The notes under the pieces: model-generated | The model's input: the letters and a program-made list of their open reading frames with translations, nothing else | Database searches by the model: none | Told to the model about the DNA's origin: nothing | Shown here: positions 43,902-52,062 of the stretch, one piece after another | How the letters are laid out: the number at the start of each line of letters is the position of its first letter | How positions within the stretch are numbered: position 1 is the first letter of the stretch | Assembly (NCBI RefSeq): GCF_018389385.1 | Contig: NZ_CP062698.1 | Span: forward strand, 1,801,501 to 1,865,500 | Direction of reading: 5' to 3' | DNA: 64,000 nucleotides | Origin: Anthocerotibacter panamensis C109 | Lineage (GTDB): Bacteria > Cyanobacteriota > Cyanobacteriia > Gloeobacterales > Anthocerotibacteraceae | Position numbers and translations under genes: made by a program

Positions 43902-44194
43902 GTATATGTTTTAGAGCTTGGGAGCGGCAAGCAGCAGGTATACCCGTCGTCAGCCGCGAAAGAAACGGAGTCACGACGAGGACAGACGTCAAGATTGAGT
44001 AGATGCGTCTATAACTTCTGAGAGCCATTTAGGATTTCACGAAGCATGACCCAGGGACATGCATGGTTTCTCCTGCATGGACCGACTCCACCCTAAGGCA
44101 GATGCTCCCTGTAGACCCCAGCCATAAGCTTACAGACCAATACCGACCTTGCGTTAATCAGTACCTGCCGCTTCTTCGTTACGGAACCGTAGTT
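43902..44194. other. Intergenic DNA upstream of the TatD-like gene
   Basis: Nearly 300 bp without a recognisable gene. The in-frame extension 44063-44194 of the TatD-like reading frame has no family resemblance and is probably leader rather than coding sequence. Confidence 0.4.
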
Positions 44195-45094
44195 ATGCCT
44201 CTGGACCCGATGTTCCTAGATCCACACGTCCATATGACCTCCCGCACCACCGACGACTATCAGGCGATGCAGCAAGCTGGGATTGTCGCGGTCATTGAGC
44301 CTGCCTTCTGGTTGGGACAGCCACGCACGAGCGTGGGCTCCTTCCGGGATTACTTCAGCAATCTGGTGGGTTGGGAACGCTTCCGGGCAGCTCAATTTGG
44401 CATCCGCCACTACTGCACCATCGGTTTGAATTCCAAGGAGGCCAATAACGAGCCTTTAGCCGAGCAAGTGATGGAATTACTGCCCCGCTTCGCTACCAAA
44501 GAAGGCGTAGTCGCAATAGGTGAAATCGGCTACGACGACATGACCCACGCCGAGGACCATTACTTTCGCCAGCAGCTACAGCTAGCGCGGGAACTGGAGA
44601 TGCTTGTACTCGTCCACACCCCGCACCGCAACAAGAAACAGGGCACCAGCCGCAGTATGGATGTCTGCCTGGAACACGGACTCGACCCAATCCGGGTCAT
44701 CATCGACCACAACAATGAAGAGACCGTCCGCGAAACCTTAGAGCGTGGCTTCTGGGCCGCTTTTACGATCTATCCCAAAACTAAGATGGGCAGTGCACGG
44801 ATGGTCGAGATTCTGCGCCAGTATGGCCCGCAACGGATCATCGTCGATAGCAGTGCCGATTGGGGAGTGAGCGATCCTCTGGCAGTGCCCAAGACCGCCC
44901 GCTTGATGCTGGAGCGGGGCATTCCGAAAGAACACATCCGCGCCGTCTGCTACGGGAATGCGCTGCTCGCCTATGGTCAGAGCGGTCAACTGCGTGCCGA
45001 CGACTGGCTGAATCCTGCTCCTATTGACCTGCGGCAACTCCTCAACGGCAACTCGGTGCTGCGTGGGCAAGAACCATCCGCCGTCATCGTCTAG
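44195..45094 (+). CDS. TatD-family metal-dependent hydrolase (EboB-like)
   Basis: About 299 residues from ATG 44195 (MPLDPMFLDPHVHM). The metal-binding residues of TatD enzymes are all visible: HxH in LDPHVHM, Glu in AIGEIGYDD, His in VLVHTPHR, His in VIIDHNNEE and Asp in IIVDSSADWG. Strong similarity of the opening (TSRTTDDYQAMQQAGIVAVIEPAFW) suggests the EboB branch, known from the ebo metabolite cluster of cyanobacteria and other bacteria. No eboA, C, D or E genes surround it, so the ebo pathway is not shown here. Substrate unknown. The exact start is not certain; a start at 44063 would add 44 residues. Confidence 0.8.
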   Translation: MPLDPMFLDPHVHMTSRTTDDYQAMQQAGIVAVIEPAFWLGQPRTSVGSFRDYFSNLVGWERFRAAQFGIRHYCTIGLNSKEANNEPLAEQVMELLPRFATKEGVVAIGEIGYDDMTHAEDHYFRQQLQLARELEMLVLVHTPHRNKKQGTSRSMDVCLEHGLDPIRVIIDHNNEETVRETLERGFWAAFTIYPKTKMGSARMVEILRQYGPQRIIVDSSADWGVSDPLAVPKTARLMLERGIPKEHIRAVCYGNALLAYGQSGQLRADDWLNPAPIDLRQLLNGNSVLRGQEPSAVIV

Positions 45095-45100
45095 CACCGC

Positions 45101-46006
45101 TTACAGCGCCAACGCTGGAGGTGGGGGGCACGTCAGATGGAGCACTTCGCTGGTAACTGGGTGCCGAAAGCTTAGATATTGCGCGTGGAGATGATAGCCG
45201 CAGTCGCCCGGAACCGGCAGTTCTCCCTCGCTCGCGGTCGGGTACGGGACGCCTCCAGGTGGATAGAGCGGGTCACCAAGCAGCGGATAGCCATAGGTCG
45301 CGAGGTGAATCCGGATCTGATGGGGCCGTCCGGTGGTAATGGCGACCTCTAGGAGTGTCGTCTCCAGCCCTCGATGGAGGACGCGGCAAGAACTCAGCGC
45401 CGGCAGCCCATCCGGGTTCGCAGCCCAAATATGGCCCAGCACAGCATGAGGAATGCGACCAATGGGCTGCGTCACCGTGAAGGTATCCGGCATCCCCGTC
45501 CCTTTAGCAAGCGCGCGGTAGACCTTATGCAGGCGGTGTTCCCGAAATTGCTGGCTCAAGTCAGCTCTGGCTTCAGCAGAGCAGGCTAGGAGTACCAGAC
45601 CTGAAGTCCCACGTCCCAGGCGGTGGATGGGTAAAGGGGTCCGGTCAGGGTAGTGGATTTTAAGCTGACCCAGCAGGGTGTTTTCCAAAAAACCACCCCC
45701 CGGCAGGACGGGTAGCCCACTGGGTTTCGCGACGACCATCACCTGGGAGTCCGCATAGACCACCGTGAAGTGGAGCGGTACGGGAGGCTCTTGCCAGGGT
45801 GGGCGGCGATAGCTTAGGATTTGCCCCGAAGTAAGCAGCGTGGTAGCGGTCGTCGGGGCTCCATCGAGCAGCACCGCACCTGCTAAAATCCGTTCCTCCC
45901 ACTCCTCAGGGCTGGAGTGGCGGTAGTGCCGGGTGTAATAGGCCAGAACTGTCCAGCCTTGAGCACTAGCCGCCACTTGTTCTTGATAGGTCCAGCCCTG
46001 ATTCAT
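45101..46006 (-). CDS. RluA-like pseudouridine synthase homologue with a missing catalytic Asp
   Basis: A 301-residue protein. It has an N-terminal S4-like segment (residues 10-70; VLLDGAPTTATTLLTSGQIL) and an RluA/RsuA core. The catalytic block of RluA proteins reads HRLD..TSG; here it is HRLGRGTSGLVLL at residues 128-140, so Gly131 takes the place of the catalytic Asp. The later motif RVLHRGLETTLLEVAITTGRPHQIRIHLA is normal. The gene may therefore code for an inactive RNA-binding relative, or belong to a subgroup with altered chemistry. Fold assignment is confident, activity is not. It starts 4 bp after azoR. Confidence 0.82.
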   Translation of the reverse strand: MNQGWTYQEQVAASAQGWTVLAYYTRHYRHSSPEEWEERILAGAVLLDGAPTTATTLLTSGQILSYRRPPWQEPPVPLHFTVVYADSQVMVVAKPSGLPVLPGGGFLENTLLGQLKIHYPDRTPLPIHRLGRGTSGLVLLACSAEARADLSQQFREHRLHKVYRALAKGTGMPDTFTVTQPIGRIPHAVLGHIWAANPDGLPALSSCRVLHRGLETTLLEVAITTGRPHQIRIHLATYGYPLLGDPLYPPGGVPYPTASEGELPVPGDCGYHLHAQYLSFRHPVTSEVLHLTCPPPPALAL

Positions 46007-46010
46007 CGTG

Positions 46011-46631
46011 CTACCAGGAAGTTGCCGCTACTTGGAGGGCCTTTTGAGCGTCCGCCAAGGATTGGGTGCGAAACGCATCGCCTAGGTTGAGGCCATCTGC
46101 GTGGATAAAAGTAACGTCGGTGACGCCCATAAATCCAAAGATTCCTCTGAGGTAGGGCTCCTGGAAATCATAGGACGCTGCCGGAGTCCCCGGTCGGAAC
46201 ATACCGCCTCGGGCGGTGATGATGAGGAGTTTCCTGCCTTCCACCAATCCTTTATAGCCCTCGGAAGTGACACCAAAGGTCCGTCCGGCCCGCACAATCT
46301 GGTCAATATAAGCCTTGAAGGTCGAGGGGATATTTAAGTTGTACATCGGTACGCTGAAGACATAGCGGTCTGCTGCCAGGAATTCATCGATGAGGGCATC
46401 GGAGGTCTTGATGGCTGCGTCCAACTCGGGGGTGCGGGCATCCGGCGGGGTAAAAGCTGCGGCAATCCAGGCTTCGTCTACGTGGGGGACCGGCGCATGA
46501 CCGAGGTCGCGGTAGCTAAAGGTATCTTCGGGATGGGCGGTTTTCCAGGCGGTGATAAATTCCTGGGCAAGGGTGCGGGAGTGGGAACGGTCGCCTCGGG
46601 GGCTGGAATCGATGTGTAGGATATGGGCCAC
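46011..46631 (-). CDS. azoR: FMN-dependent NADH-azoreductase
   Basis: 206 residues of flavodoxin-like fold. The opening AHILHIDSSPRGDRSHSRTLAQEF binds FMN phosphate. SVPMYNLNIPSTFKAYIDQIVRAGRTF is the conserved central segment, and IITARGGMF contacts the flavin. Known members reduce quinones and azo dyes in two-electron steps, using NADH. It is divergently placed from an HxlR/YodB-like regulator (46767), an arrangement that in Bacillus controls azoreductase in response to quinones. Confidence 0.92.
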   Translation of the reverse strand: MAHILHIDSSPRGDRSHSRTLAQEFITAWKTAHPEDTFSYRDLGHAPVPHVDEAWIAAAFTPPDARTPELDAAIKTSDALIDEFLAADRYVFSVPMYNLNIPSTFKAYIDQIVRAGRTFGVTSEGYKGLVEGRKLLIITARGGMFRPGTPAASYDFQEPYLRGIFGFMGVTDVTFIHADGLNLGDAFRTQSLADAQKALQVAATSW

Positions 46632-46697
46632 GGTTTTAGCTCCTAAAGAGTGTCTCTAGATCCGGCAGGACCCCTGTCTTGCCCAGAGGGGCACAAT

Positions 46698-46752
46698 AAG
46701 GTACCTTATACTTACATAAAGCAAATCACTTGCTTTAGTAAAGTAGGTACCT
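46698..46752. promoter_or_regulatory. Symmetric operator array between azoR and hxlR
   Basis: Two AGGTACCT palindromes (46699-46706 and 46745-46752) flank a perfect inverted repeat AAAGCAA-ATCAC-TTGCTTT (46718-46736). The whole region is roughly dyad-symmetric around 46726 and lies between the divergent azoR and HxlR starts. It is a strong candidate for binding of a dimeric winged-helix regulator. Confidence 0.7.
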
Positions 46753-46766
46753 CAAAGTAACTACCC

Positions 46767-47147
46767 ATGAATCCTAAAAGTTCCGACGCCAGTTGTCCCA
46801 TGAATGTGTTGTTACGGCTGTTGATGGGGCCATGGACAACCTATATCCTCTGGACCTTACGGACTCAGGGGTCAGTTCGGTTCGGGGTACTCAGGCGGGC
46901 GGTTCCGGGAATTTCCGCCAAAGTCCTCACCGAACGGTTGCGCCTGCTCGAAGAACACAAGCTCATCCACCGTCACTACACCCCGACGATTCCGCCGCAG
47001 GTGACCTATAGTCTGGCAGGGCGCGGAGCGGAGTTGAGCGGAGTCTTGGACCAACTCGATAGCATCGCCCGCCGTTGGCGCGAAGAAGACCTGCATGGTA
47101 CGCCCGTTGATTCCTCGGCGTCCGCGTTGGACTCTCTGTCACCCTAA
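46767..47147 (+). CDS. HxlR/DUF24-family redox-type regulator
   Basis: A 126-residue winged-helix regulator. It has the N-terminal Cys-Pro (Cys10) followed by LLMGPWTTYILWTLRTQGSVRFGVLRRAVPGISAKVLTERLRLLEEHKLIHR, typical of the MarR/DUF24 (HxlR) family. In YodB-type members that Cys senses quinones and electrophiles. The divergent azoR and the symmetric operators at 46698-46752 fit autoregulated control of quinone detoxification. Only one further aspect is odd: a Ser-rich C-terminal tail of 25 residues. Confidence 0.88.
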   Translation: MNPKSSDASCPMNVLLRLLMGPWTTYILWTLRTQGSVRFGVLRRAVPGISAKVLTERLRLLEEHKLIHRHYTPTIPPQVTYSLAGRGAELSGVLDQLDSIARRWREEDLHGTPVDSSASALDSLSP

Positions 47148-47215
47148 GCAAGCTGGTCCGACCCTGCGCGGAGCGTCAGACAACGTACGGGAGAATAACC
47201 TCCCGGATCGGGAAT

Positions 47216-47488
47216 TTGGGTCTATTAATGGGGGAGGAGATGAAATCACGCCTCCTCTTTGAATCCAAAATCCCATTTCCCTTGGCTATGAATCCTCTAA
47301 AATCCTTCTTGCTCAGTAACGGGGCAACACCCGTCAAAGCGTCTAACCTGGATATCCTGCGCCACACCTACGGTTGCCCTGACCCGACCAAGGAAGAATG
47401 GTATCGAGATGACCTAGCGGGCGGGTTTCAGTGCGTGGGGTGCTGGAAAATGTGCATGAGCCGTAACGCGGAGGATTTTGCGGGCTGA
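47216..47488 (+). CDS. Short Cys-containing hypothetical protein
   Basis: A possible 90-residue protein in a 347-bp gap that would otherwise hold no gene. It carries CPDPTKEEWYRDD and FQCVGCWKMC near its C-terminus (four Cys in all), and may be a small metal-binding protein. Several in-frame ATGs exist (47216, 47240 and 47288), and the GGGAGGAG just before the second is too close to be a good site for it. No family is recognised. A CGGGAG/CTCCCG hairpin lies upstream near 47187-47205. Could be spurious. Confidence 0.35.
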   Translation: MGLLMGEEMKSRLLFESKIPFPLAMNPLKSFLLSNGATPVKASNLDILRHTYGCPDPTKEEWYRDDLAGGFQCVGCWKMCMSRNAEDFAG

Positions 47489-47494
47489 CTCGGG

Positions 47495-48973
47495 CTATTG
47501 GCGCACCGGTTCCGGTGGGACAGGGGACGGGGACGTTTTGCGGACAGGATTCATCCAGCGCTCCAAAAAGCTAAACGCTTGGGAAGAGAGCAGGGTCAGC
47601 ACGAGGTAGAGGAGCGCGACAGCGGCGTAGATCTCAAAAGCCCGATAGTTTTGGGCGACGATGAGCTGTCCTTGGCGAAATAGCTCCGTGAAACCGATGA
47701 CCGCCACCAGGCTGGTATCTTTTAAAAGCGTGATGAATTCATTGCCCAAGGGCGGGATCATCCGCCGAAATGCCTGTGGAAAGATGACATAGCGCATCGT
47801 CGGGACCGGACCCATCCCCAGGGATTGAGCCGCTTCCCACTGTCCCGGATCGATGGATTGGATCCCTCCGCGCACGATCTCTGCGATATAGGCGGCACTA
47901 TTGAGGCTGAGCGCGAGCACCGCCGCTACCCATTGGTCAAAGGTAAAAGTCAGTCCAAAGCTCTTGATCAGCGCCGGGAGCCCGAAGTAGATCATGAAAA
48001 TTTGGACTAACAAAGGCGTCCCTCGGAAGAAGTCGATATAGACCCGAGCGGCAAGGCTGATCGGGGTCGTAGGCGAGAGGCGGGCAATCCCGATCAGCGA
48101 ACCAGCTACCATCCCGAATAAGACCGAGATTGCTGTGAGTTGGATGGTGACGACCGCACCGTAGAGAAGGACCGGCAACCCCGCCAGGATAATATCGAGG
48201 GTTCCGGTTGCAGAGATTTTGGGCGGCTCGGTCGCGAACCATTTTTGATAAAGCTGGTCGTAGACGCCATTTTGATGGATGATTTCCAGACCCCGGTTAA
48301 TGGATTCCAGGTTGGGAGAATTTTGGGGTAGCGCGATGCCGTAGCGCTCTTCGGTGAGTAGGCGGCTGACTACACGCAGACCTTTGAGGTCGCGGCTCTT
48401 GATGGCGTAGAGGGTGACAGGAGCATCATTGATGACTGCATCCACATTGCCATTGAGCAGTTCCTGGAGTGCCAGAGGCGCAGCATCAAAGGTGCGGACC
48501 TTGGCTTTGGGAACACTGCGGGCTTTCGCTGCCCCTGTAGTCCCAATTTGGACTGCGATAGTTTTACCCTGGAGTGCATCCAAGGAGGTGATTCCGGTAT
48601 TCTCAGCGCGGACAGCAATCGCCAGCCCCGCATTGAAGTAAGGCTCAGAAAAAGAAACTGTCTTGGCCCGCTCCGGGGTGATGGTAATCGTGCTGATGGC
48701 TGCGTCCACCGTCCCCGCCTGGAGCGCCGGAATGATGCCATCAAAGGGCAAACTCTTAAACTGGACCTGAAAGCCTGCTGCCGCCCCTATGGCCCGCATC
48801 AGGTCAATATCAAACCCCTCCAACTCCCCGGTCGCTGATTGCGCCTCAAAGGGCGGGAACGCTGGCTCCGTCGCAACGTTGAGCGTGGTCCCCTGCGCCT
48901 GAGCTACGCCACGTACAAACAACCAAGCTAGAAGTAGCAGGGTTGGGGGAATAAAACGGATGGAGCGGGGCAT
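47495..48973 (-). CDS. Amino-acid ABC transporter, substrate-binding protein fused to permease
   Basis: A 492-residue fusion. A signal peptide (RSIRFIPPTLLLLAWLFVRGVAQA) leads into a type-3 solute-binding domain (residues 30-245: TLNVATEPAFPPFEAQSATGELEGFDIDLMRAIGAA, ISTITITPERAKTVSF). A GlnP/HisM-like permease domain (residues 260-480) has the EAA loop LNSAAYIAEIVRGGIQSIDPGQWEAAQSLGMG. The layout matches the fused BgtB protein of cyanobacterial basic-amino-acid uptake. The ATPase partner (BgtA) is not adjacent. Substrate could be basic amino acids or glutamine. Confidence 0.9.
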   Translation of the reverse strand: MPRSIRFIPPTLLLLAWLFVRGVAQAQGTTLNVATEPAFPPFEAQSATGELEGFDIDLMRAIGAAAGFQVQFKSLPFDGIIPALQAGTVDAAISTITITPERAKTVSFSEPYFNAGLAIAVRAENTGITSLDALQGKTIAVQIGTTGAAKARSVPKAKVRTFDAAPLALQELLNGNVDAVINDAPVTLYAIKSRDLKGLRVVSRLLTEERYGIALPQNSPNLESINRGLEIIHQNGVYDQLYQKWFATEPPKISATGTLDIILAGLPVLLYGAVVTIQLTAISVLFGMVAGSLIGIARLSPTTPISLAARVYIDFFRGTPLLVQIFMIYFGLPALIKSFGLTFTFDQWVAAVLALSLNSAAYIAEIVRGGIQSIDPGQWEAAQSLGMGPVPTMRYVIFPQAFRRMIPPLGNEFITLLKDTSLVAVIGFTELFRQGQLIVAQNYRAFEIYAAVALLYLVLTLLSSQAFSFLERWMNPVRKTSPSPVPPEPVRQ

Positions 48974-49117
48974 GGCTTTTCTCTGCTGGGGTCTGGATAT
49001 TGGACCGGGCAGGTGAAGCCCCGGAGCCGGACGGACTTATCATAAGATATCGTGGCCTAGGGCTTTGCCGGTACAACCCATTGCTTGCGGGCTACTCTTT
49101 CTCTCTACCCAACCACC

Positions 49118-49744
49118 ATGGACCTTGCGACCATCCGCTTCAATAATCAGGGCCTTGTACCTGCTATCGTTCAGGATTACTTGGACGCAACTGTTTTGAT
49201 GATGGCTTGGATGAATGCTGAGAGTCTGGACAAGACCTTGGCTACAGGTGAAACGTGGTTCTGGAGTCGTTCGCGCCAGCAATTGTGGCACAAGGGCGCG
49301 ACCTCGGGGCATCTGCAAAAAGTCCACGCGCTACGCTATGACTGTGACCAAGATGTTTTGTTACTCACCGTCGAGCAGTTAGGCGGGATCGCCTGTCATC
49401 TCGGCGAACGCAGTTGCTTTCACCAACTAGAATGGCCCACTGCTCCAGTGAAATCCGCCCCCCCCGCAGATACACTCTCTCAAGTCTTTCGGGTCATTCA
49501 GGAGCGCAAGGCCAATCCCGCAGAGTCTTCTTATACCAGTCGTCTATTGGCGAAGGGCAACAATCAGATTCTCAAGAAACTGGGTGAAGAGACAGTAGAA
49601 GTAGCGATGGCAGCAGTTGCCGAAAGCCGAGAGCGTTTGGTCTCAGAAGTAAGCGATCTCTTGTACCACACGCTCGTTTTATTGGCTCACCACGACCTAG
49701 ATATTTTGGAGGTCTATCAGGAACTCCAACAGCGACGAAAATAG
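49118..49744 (+). CDS. hisIE: Bifunctional phosphoribosyl-AMP cyclohydrolase / phosphoribosyl-ATP pyrophosphatase
   Basis: Two steps of histidine synthesis in one polypeptide. About 208 residues from ATG 49118 ([12 protein letters not shown]); an in-frame TTG at 49085 is the alternative. HisI half (residues 1-105): [46 protein letters not shown], and [14 protein letters not shown] with metal Cys and Asp. HisE half (120-208): [29 protein letters not shown], with the Mg-binding EE motif. Complete and intact. Not next to other his genes. Confidence 0.95.
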   Translation: MDLATIRFNNQGLVPAIVQDYLDATVLMMAWMNAESLDKTLATGETWFWSRSRQQLWHKGATSGHLQKVHALRYDCDQDVLLLTVEQLGGIACHLGERSCFHQLEWPTAPVKSAPPADTLSQVFRVIQERKANPAESSYTSRLLAKGNNQILKKLGEETVEVAMAAVAESRERLVSEVSDLLYHTLVLLAHHDLDILEVYQELQQRRK

Positions 49745-49771
49745 CCCCCGATGGGCGAACGTTACGGGAGG

Positions 49772-49966
49772 CTACTGAACCTTCCTGCCTTCTTTGACTG
49801 CGGTGATGAATAGATAAATCGTAGCCGGGGCACTGACGATGAGAATGACCGCAGTGGTGAGGGAGCCGTATTTGGGAACCCCAGAAGCCAACTCAAAAAC
49901 ACAACCTACCGCCGCTATCGCCGCGACACAGGATGCTGCCAACAACAGACCAACTTTGGGGGTCAC
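49772..49966 (-). CDS. Small two-helix membrane protein
   Basis: A 64-residue protein read from GTG 49966. It has two TM helices: VGLLLAASCVAAIAAVGCVFEL (residues 5-26) and TTAVILIVSAPATIYLFIT (37-55), joined by GVPKYG. The Lys/Arg-rich C-terminus (KEGRKVQ) favours a cytoplasmic tail. I do not recognise a family. The ribosome-binding site is weak. Confidence 0.55.
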   Translation of the reverse strand: MTPKVGLLLAASCVAAIAAVGCVFELASGVPKYGSLTTAVILIVSAPATIYLFITAVKEGRKVQ

Positions 49967-50020
49967 TTTTTCTCTTTAGCTCCGTAGGCTGGTGGTCTGC
50001 AAAACAGTCAAGAAACAATT

Positions 50021-51505
50021 TTAGTGCTCCAAGGCCCGGTCCAGGATGTGGATACGGCGGGCGGGGGCAAGGCTGTCGAGCAGGGGCGGACCATAGCTGC
50101 GTTTGAGCACCCGACTGTCGAGAAGCGCCACCAAGCCCCGGTTCTTACGTAGGGTATTGGCGGCTCGTTGTAGGCGACCAAGGGCCACCGGCAGGAGATA
50201 TTCTCGGAACCAGTCCCGGTGTTCGCGCTTGAGATACTCTACCTTGGCCTGGACCAGCGGATGCTCCCAAGAGGGCAGGGGCAAATTGGCTAAGACGAGG
50301 GTGTGGGGCAGGGGCAATCCCTCCCAATGGCGCTCCCAAAAATCCCAGTCGCAGACCAGAATATCCCGGCTCTGATCGAGGGTGCGCACGCCTACCCGAG
50401 AACCGAATTGCGCTGCCAGACAGGTCGCCACCTGCTGCTGTAGGCTCCAGGAATCGACCAAGATCACCACTGCTCCCAAACTTGCCAGAACCAGTTGACC
50501 AATCAGGGGCTGGACATGCTCCCAAAAATGGGGGCTGGTCTGGTCCGGCAAGGCGGTGGGGATATAGAGATTGATCTCTTCCTCATTGCGGTCAGGAGGG
50601 AATTGCAGACAAGTCAGCGCTTCTAGGCCAAGGCGTTCGCGAAAGGCCGTAGCCTGCTTCTGGGGGTCCAGACTTTCTCCGATCAAGACTACAGGTTGAC
50701 GAGACCAGAGATTTTGGGCCAATAATTTTTCTAGTTGAACCGGCGTGCAGTGGAGGGTAAACTGCCCGGTGCTGCGGTGTACTTCAGCCCACAGTGCCCA
50801 GGATTCTTCCAGACAGCGCTCCAGAGCACTCCAAGGGGGCTCATCCGGCTCCAGACGTTCTAGCAGATTGCTGAGGTCAGCTTGAAGCTCAGGGGGCCAA
50901 CTCTGCTGGGGCGCACTCTGGCTAAGGACATGATGCGCCATGCGCGTGGAAAGCTCGAGGACTTCCTCTGCACCCCGTTGGGTCGTCCTGCTCATCAGGA
51001 GACAGTCGCGCCACTCCTGCCAGTGATAGGGATAGACTTTGAGCCCCAGAGCTTCTTGGACCCAGGTCTCCAACTCGTGAGCCCGGTCCACCACTACCGG
51101 GACGCCTTCGGGAAAAGCAGTACCCCCTGTCAAGCGGTCCTTGAGCCAAACTACAGGGTCCGTGATGAGCACCCCCTGCCATCCTGGTTCCGGCCAATGG
51201 TCCGCCACCACCAGTGGTTTGGTCAGGGCAAATTCGGCGCGCAAAAAAGGTAAGTCCCGCGTCAAGAGCTGTTCGCGCACTGGAGCCGAGACTGCCAGGA
51301 TGAGTGACTGGGGCCAACTCAAGGCCGGGAGGAAATAGCTTAGACGGTACTCCGTGCGGCTGGTGACCTGAATTAAAGCACTGCGCCCGGTCGAGAGACT
51401 GCGTGCTACCAAACGCGCCATCGTCAATTGATGGGGCCAGGGAAGACTCCCCGGCTGGCGGCGTAGCAGGTCTTTGAGCTGGCGATGGACTTCGACTTCG
51501 ATCAT
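50021..51505 (-). CDS. DinG-like helicase homologue with degenerate ATPase motifs
   Basis: A 494-residue protein that follows the layout of cyanobacterial DinG/XPD-type helicases. Its C-terminal motif VI block (LGRLQRAANTLRKNRGLVALLDSRVLKRSYGPPLLDSL) is a clear match. The N-terminal half opens PWPHQLTMARLVARSL, followed by STGRSALIQ where an active enzyme would have a Gly-rich GKT Walker A. The DEAH box reads DRAH (residues 140-143). The FeS cysteines of XPD/DinG are not obvious. The protein probably binds nucleic acid but may not hydrolyse ATP normally. This may be a feature of the whole cyanobacterial subfamily. Confidence 0.72.
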   Translation of the reverse strand: MIEVEVHRQLKDLLRRQPGSLPWPHQLTMARLVARSLSTGRSALIQVTSRTEYRLSYFLPALSWPQSLILAVSAPVREQLLTRDLPFLRAEFALTKPLVVADHWPEPGWQGVLITDPVVWLKDRLTGGTAFPEGVPVVVDRAHELETWVQEALGLKVYPYHWQEWRDCLLMSRTTQRGAEEVLELSTRMAHHVLSQSAPQQSWPPELQADLSNLLERLEPDEPPWSALERCLEESWALWAEVHRSTGQFTLHCTPVQLEKLLAQNLWSRQPVVLIGESLDPQKQATAFRERLGLEALTCLQFPPDRNEEEINLYIPTALPDQTSPHFWEHVQPLIGQLVLASLGAVVILVDSWSLQQQVATCLAAQFGSRVGVRTLDQSRDILVCDWDFWERHWEGLPLPHTLVLANLPLPSWEHPLVQAKVEYLKREHRDWFREYLLPVALGRLQRAANTLRKNRGLVALLDSRVLKRSYGPPLLDSLAPARRIHILDRALEH

Positions 51506-51642
51506 CTCAGGCGATAAATAAGCCCTACCACGGGCAGGGTGGGAAACACAGATTACTAAAGAGTAGCACCCCCGCTCCAGAAGCTTGGGGAAATGCTGAG
51601 ATGGTTCTCCAGCCGAGTCCGGGGCCTAATGCGCTCAAGCCA

Positions 51643-51993
51643 TCAGTGGCTCTGGGCGGCGGCCTCAGGGCTGGTCGAGAAGGAGGAGCCGCAGCCGCAG
51701 GTATGGGTGGCATTGGGATTGCGGAACCGGAACCCCCCGCCCATCAAGTCCCCGGAATAGTCCAGGGTTAAGTTGTCCAGGTAGACCAGATGCTCGGGTT
51801 CTACGACCACCTGGATATCGCCGTACTCATAGACCGTATCGGTGGGCTGAACCGTGCGGTCCAGTTTCATGTCGTAGGACATCCCCGAACATCCTGCGTT
51901 TTTGACCCCGAGGCGCAAGACCATTTGGTCGTCATTCTGCTTGCGGCGCAGACGACGGACCTGGGCGAGGGCGGAATCAGTGACGGTGATCAT
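51643..51993 (-). CDS. Iron-sulfur assembly protein, A-type (IscA/SufA-like)
   Basis: A 116-residue A-type carrier of the IscA/SufA/ErpA family. The three cluster-binding cysteines are in place: GCSGMSYD near residue 34 and CGCGSSF near residue 100. The rest (VVVEPEHLVYLDNLTLDYSGDLMGGGFRFRNPNA) is the family core. It moves or stores FeS clusters. Monocistronic. Confidence 0.94.
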   Translation of the reverse strand: MITVTDSALAQVRRLRRKQNDDQMVLRLGVKNAGCSGMSYDMKLDRTVQPTDTVYEYGDIQVVVEPEHLVYLDNLTLDYSGDLMGGGFRFRNPNATHTCGCGSSFSTSPEAAAQSH

Positions 51994-52062
51994 CGGGTTT
52001 TCCTTGTGGCTACTTTCTTAATTGAGTATAGCTGCACCATCCCATCAGCCTAACACCGGACC

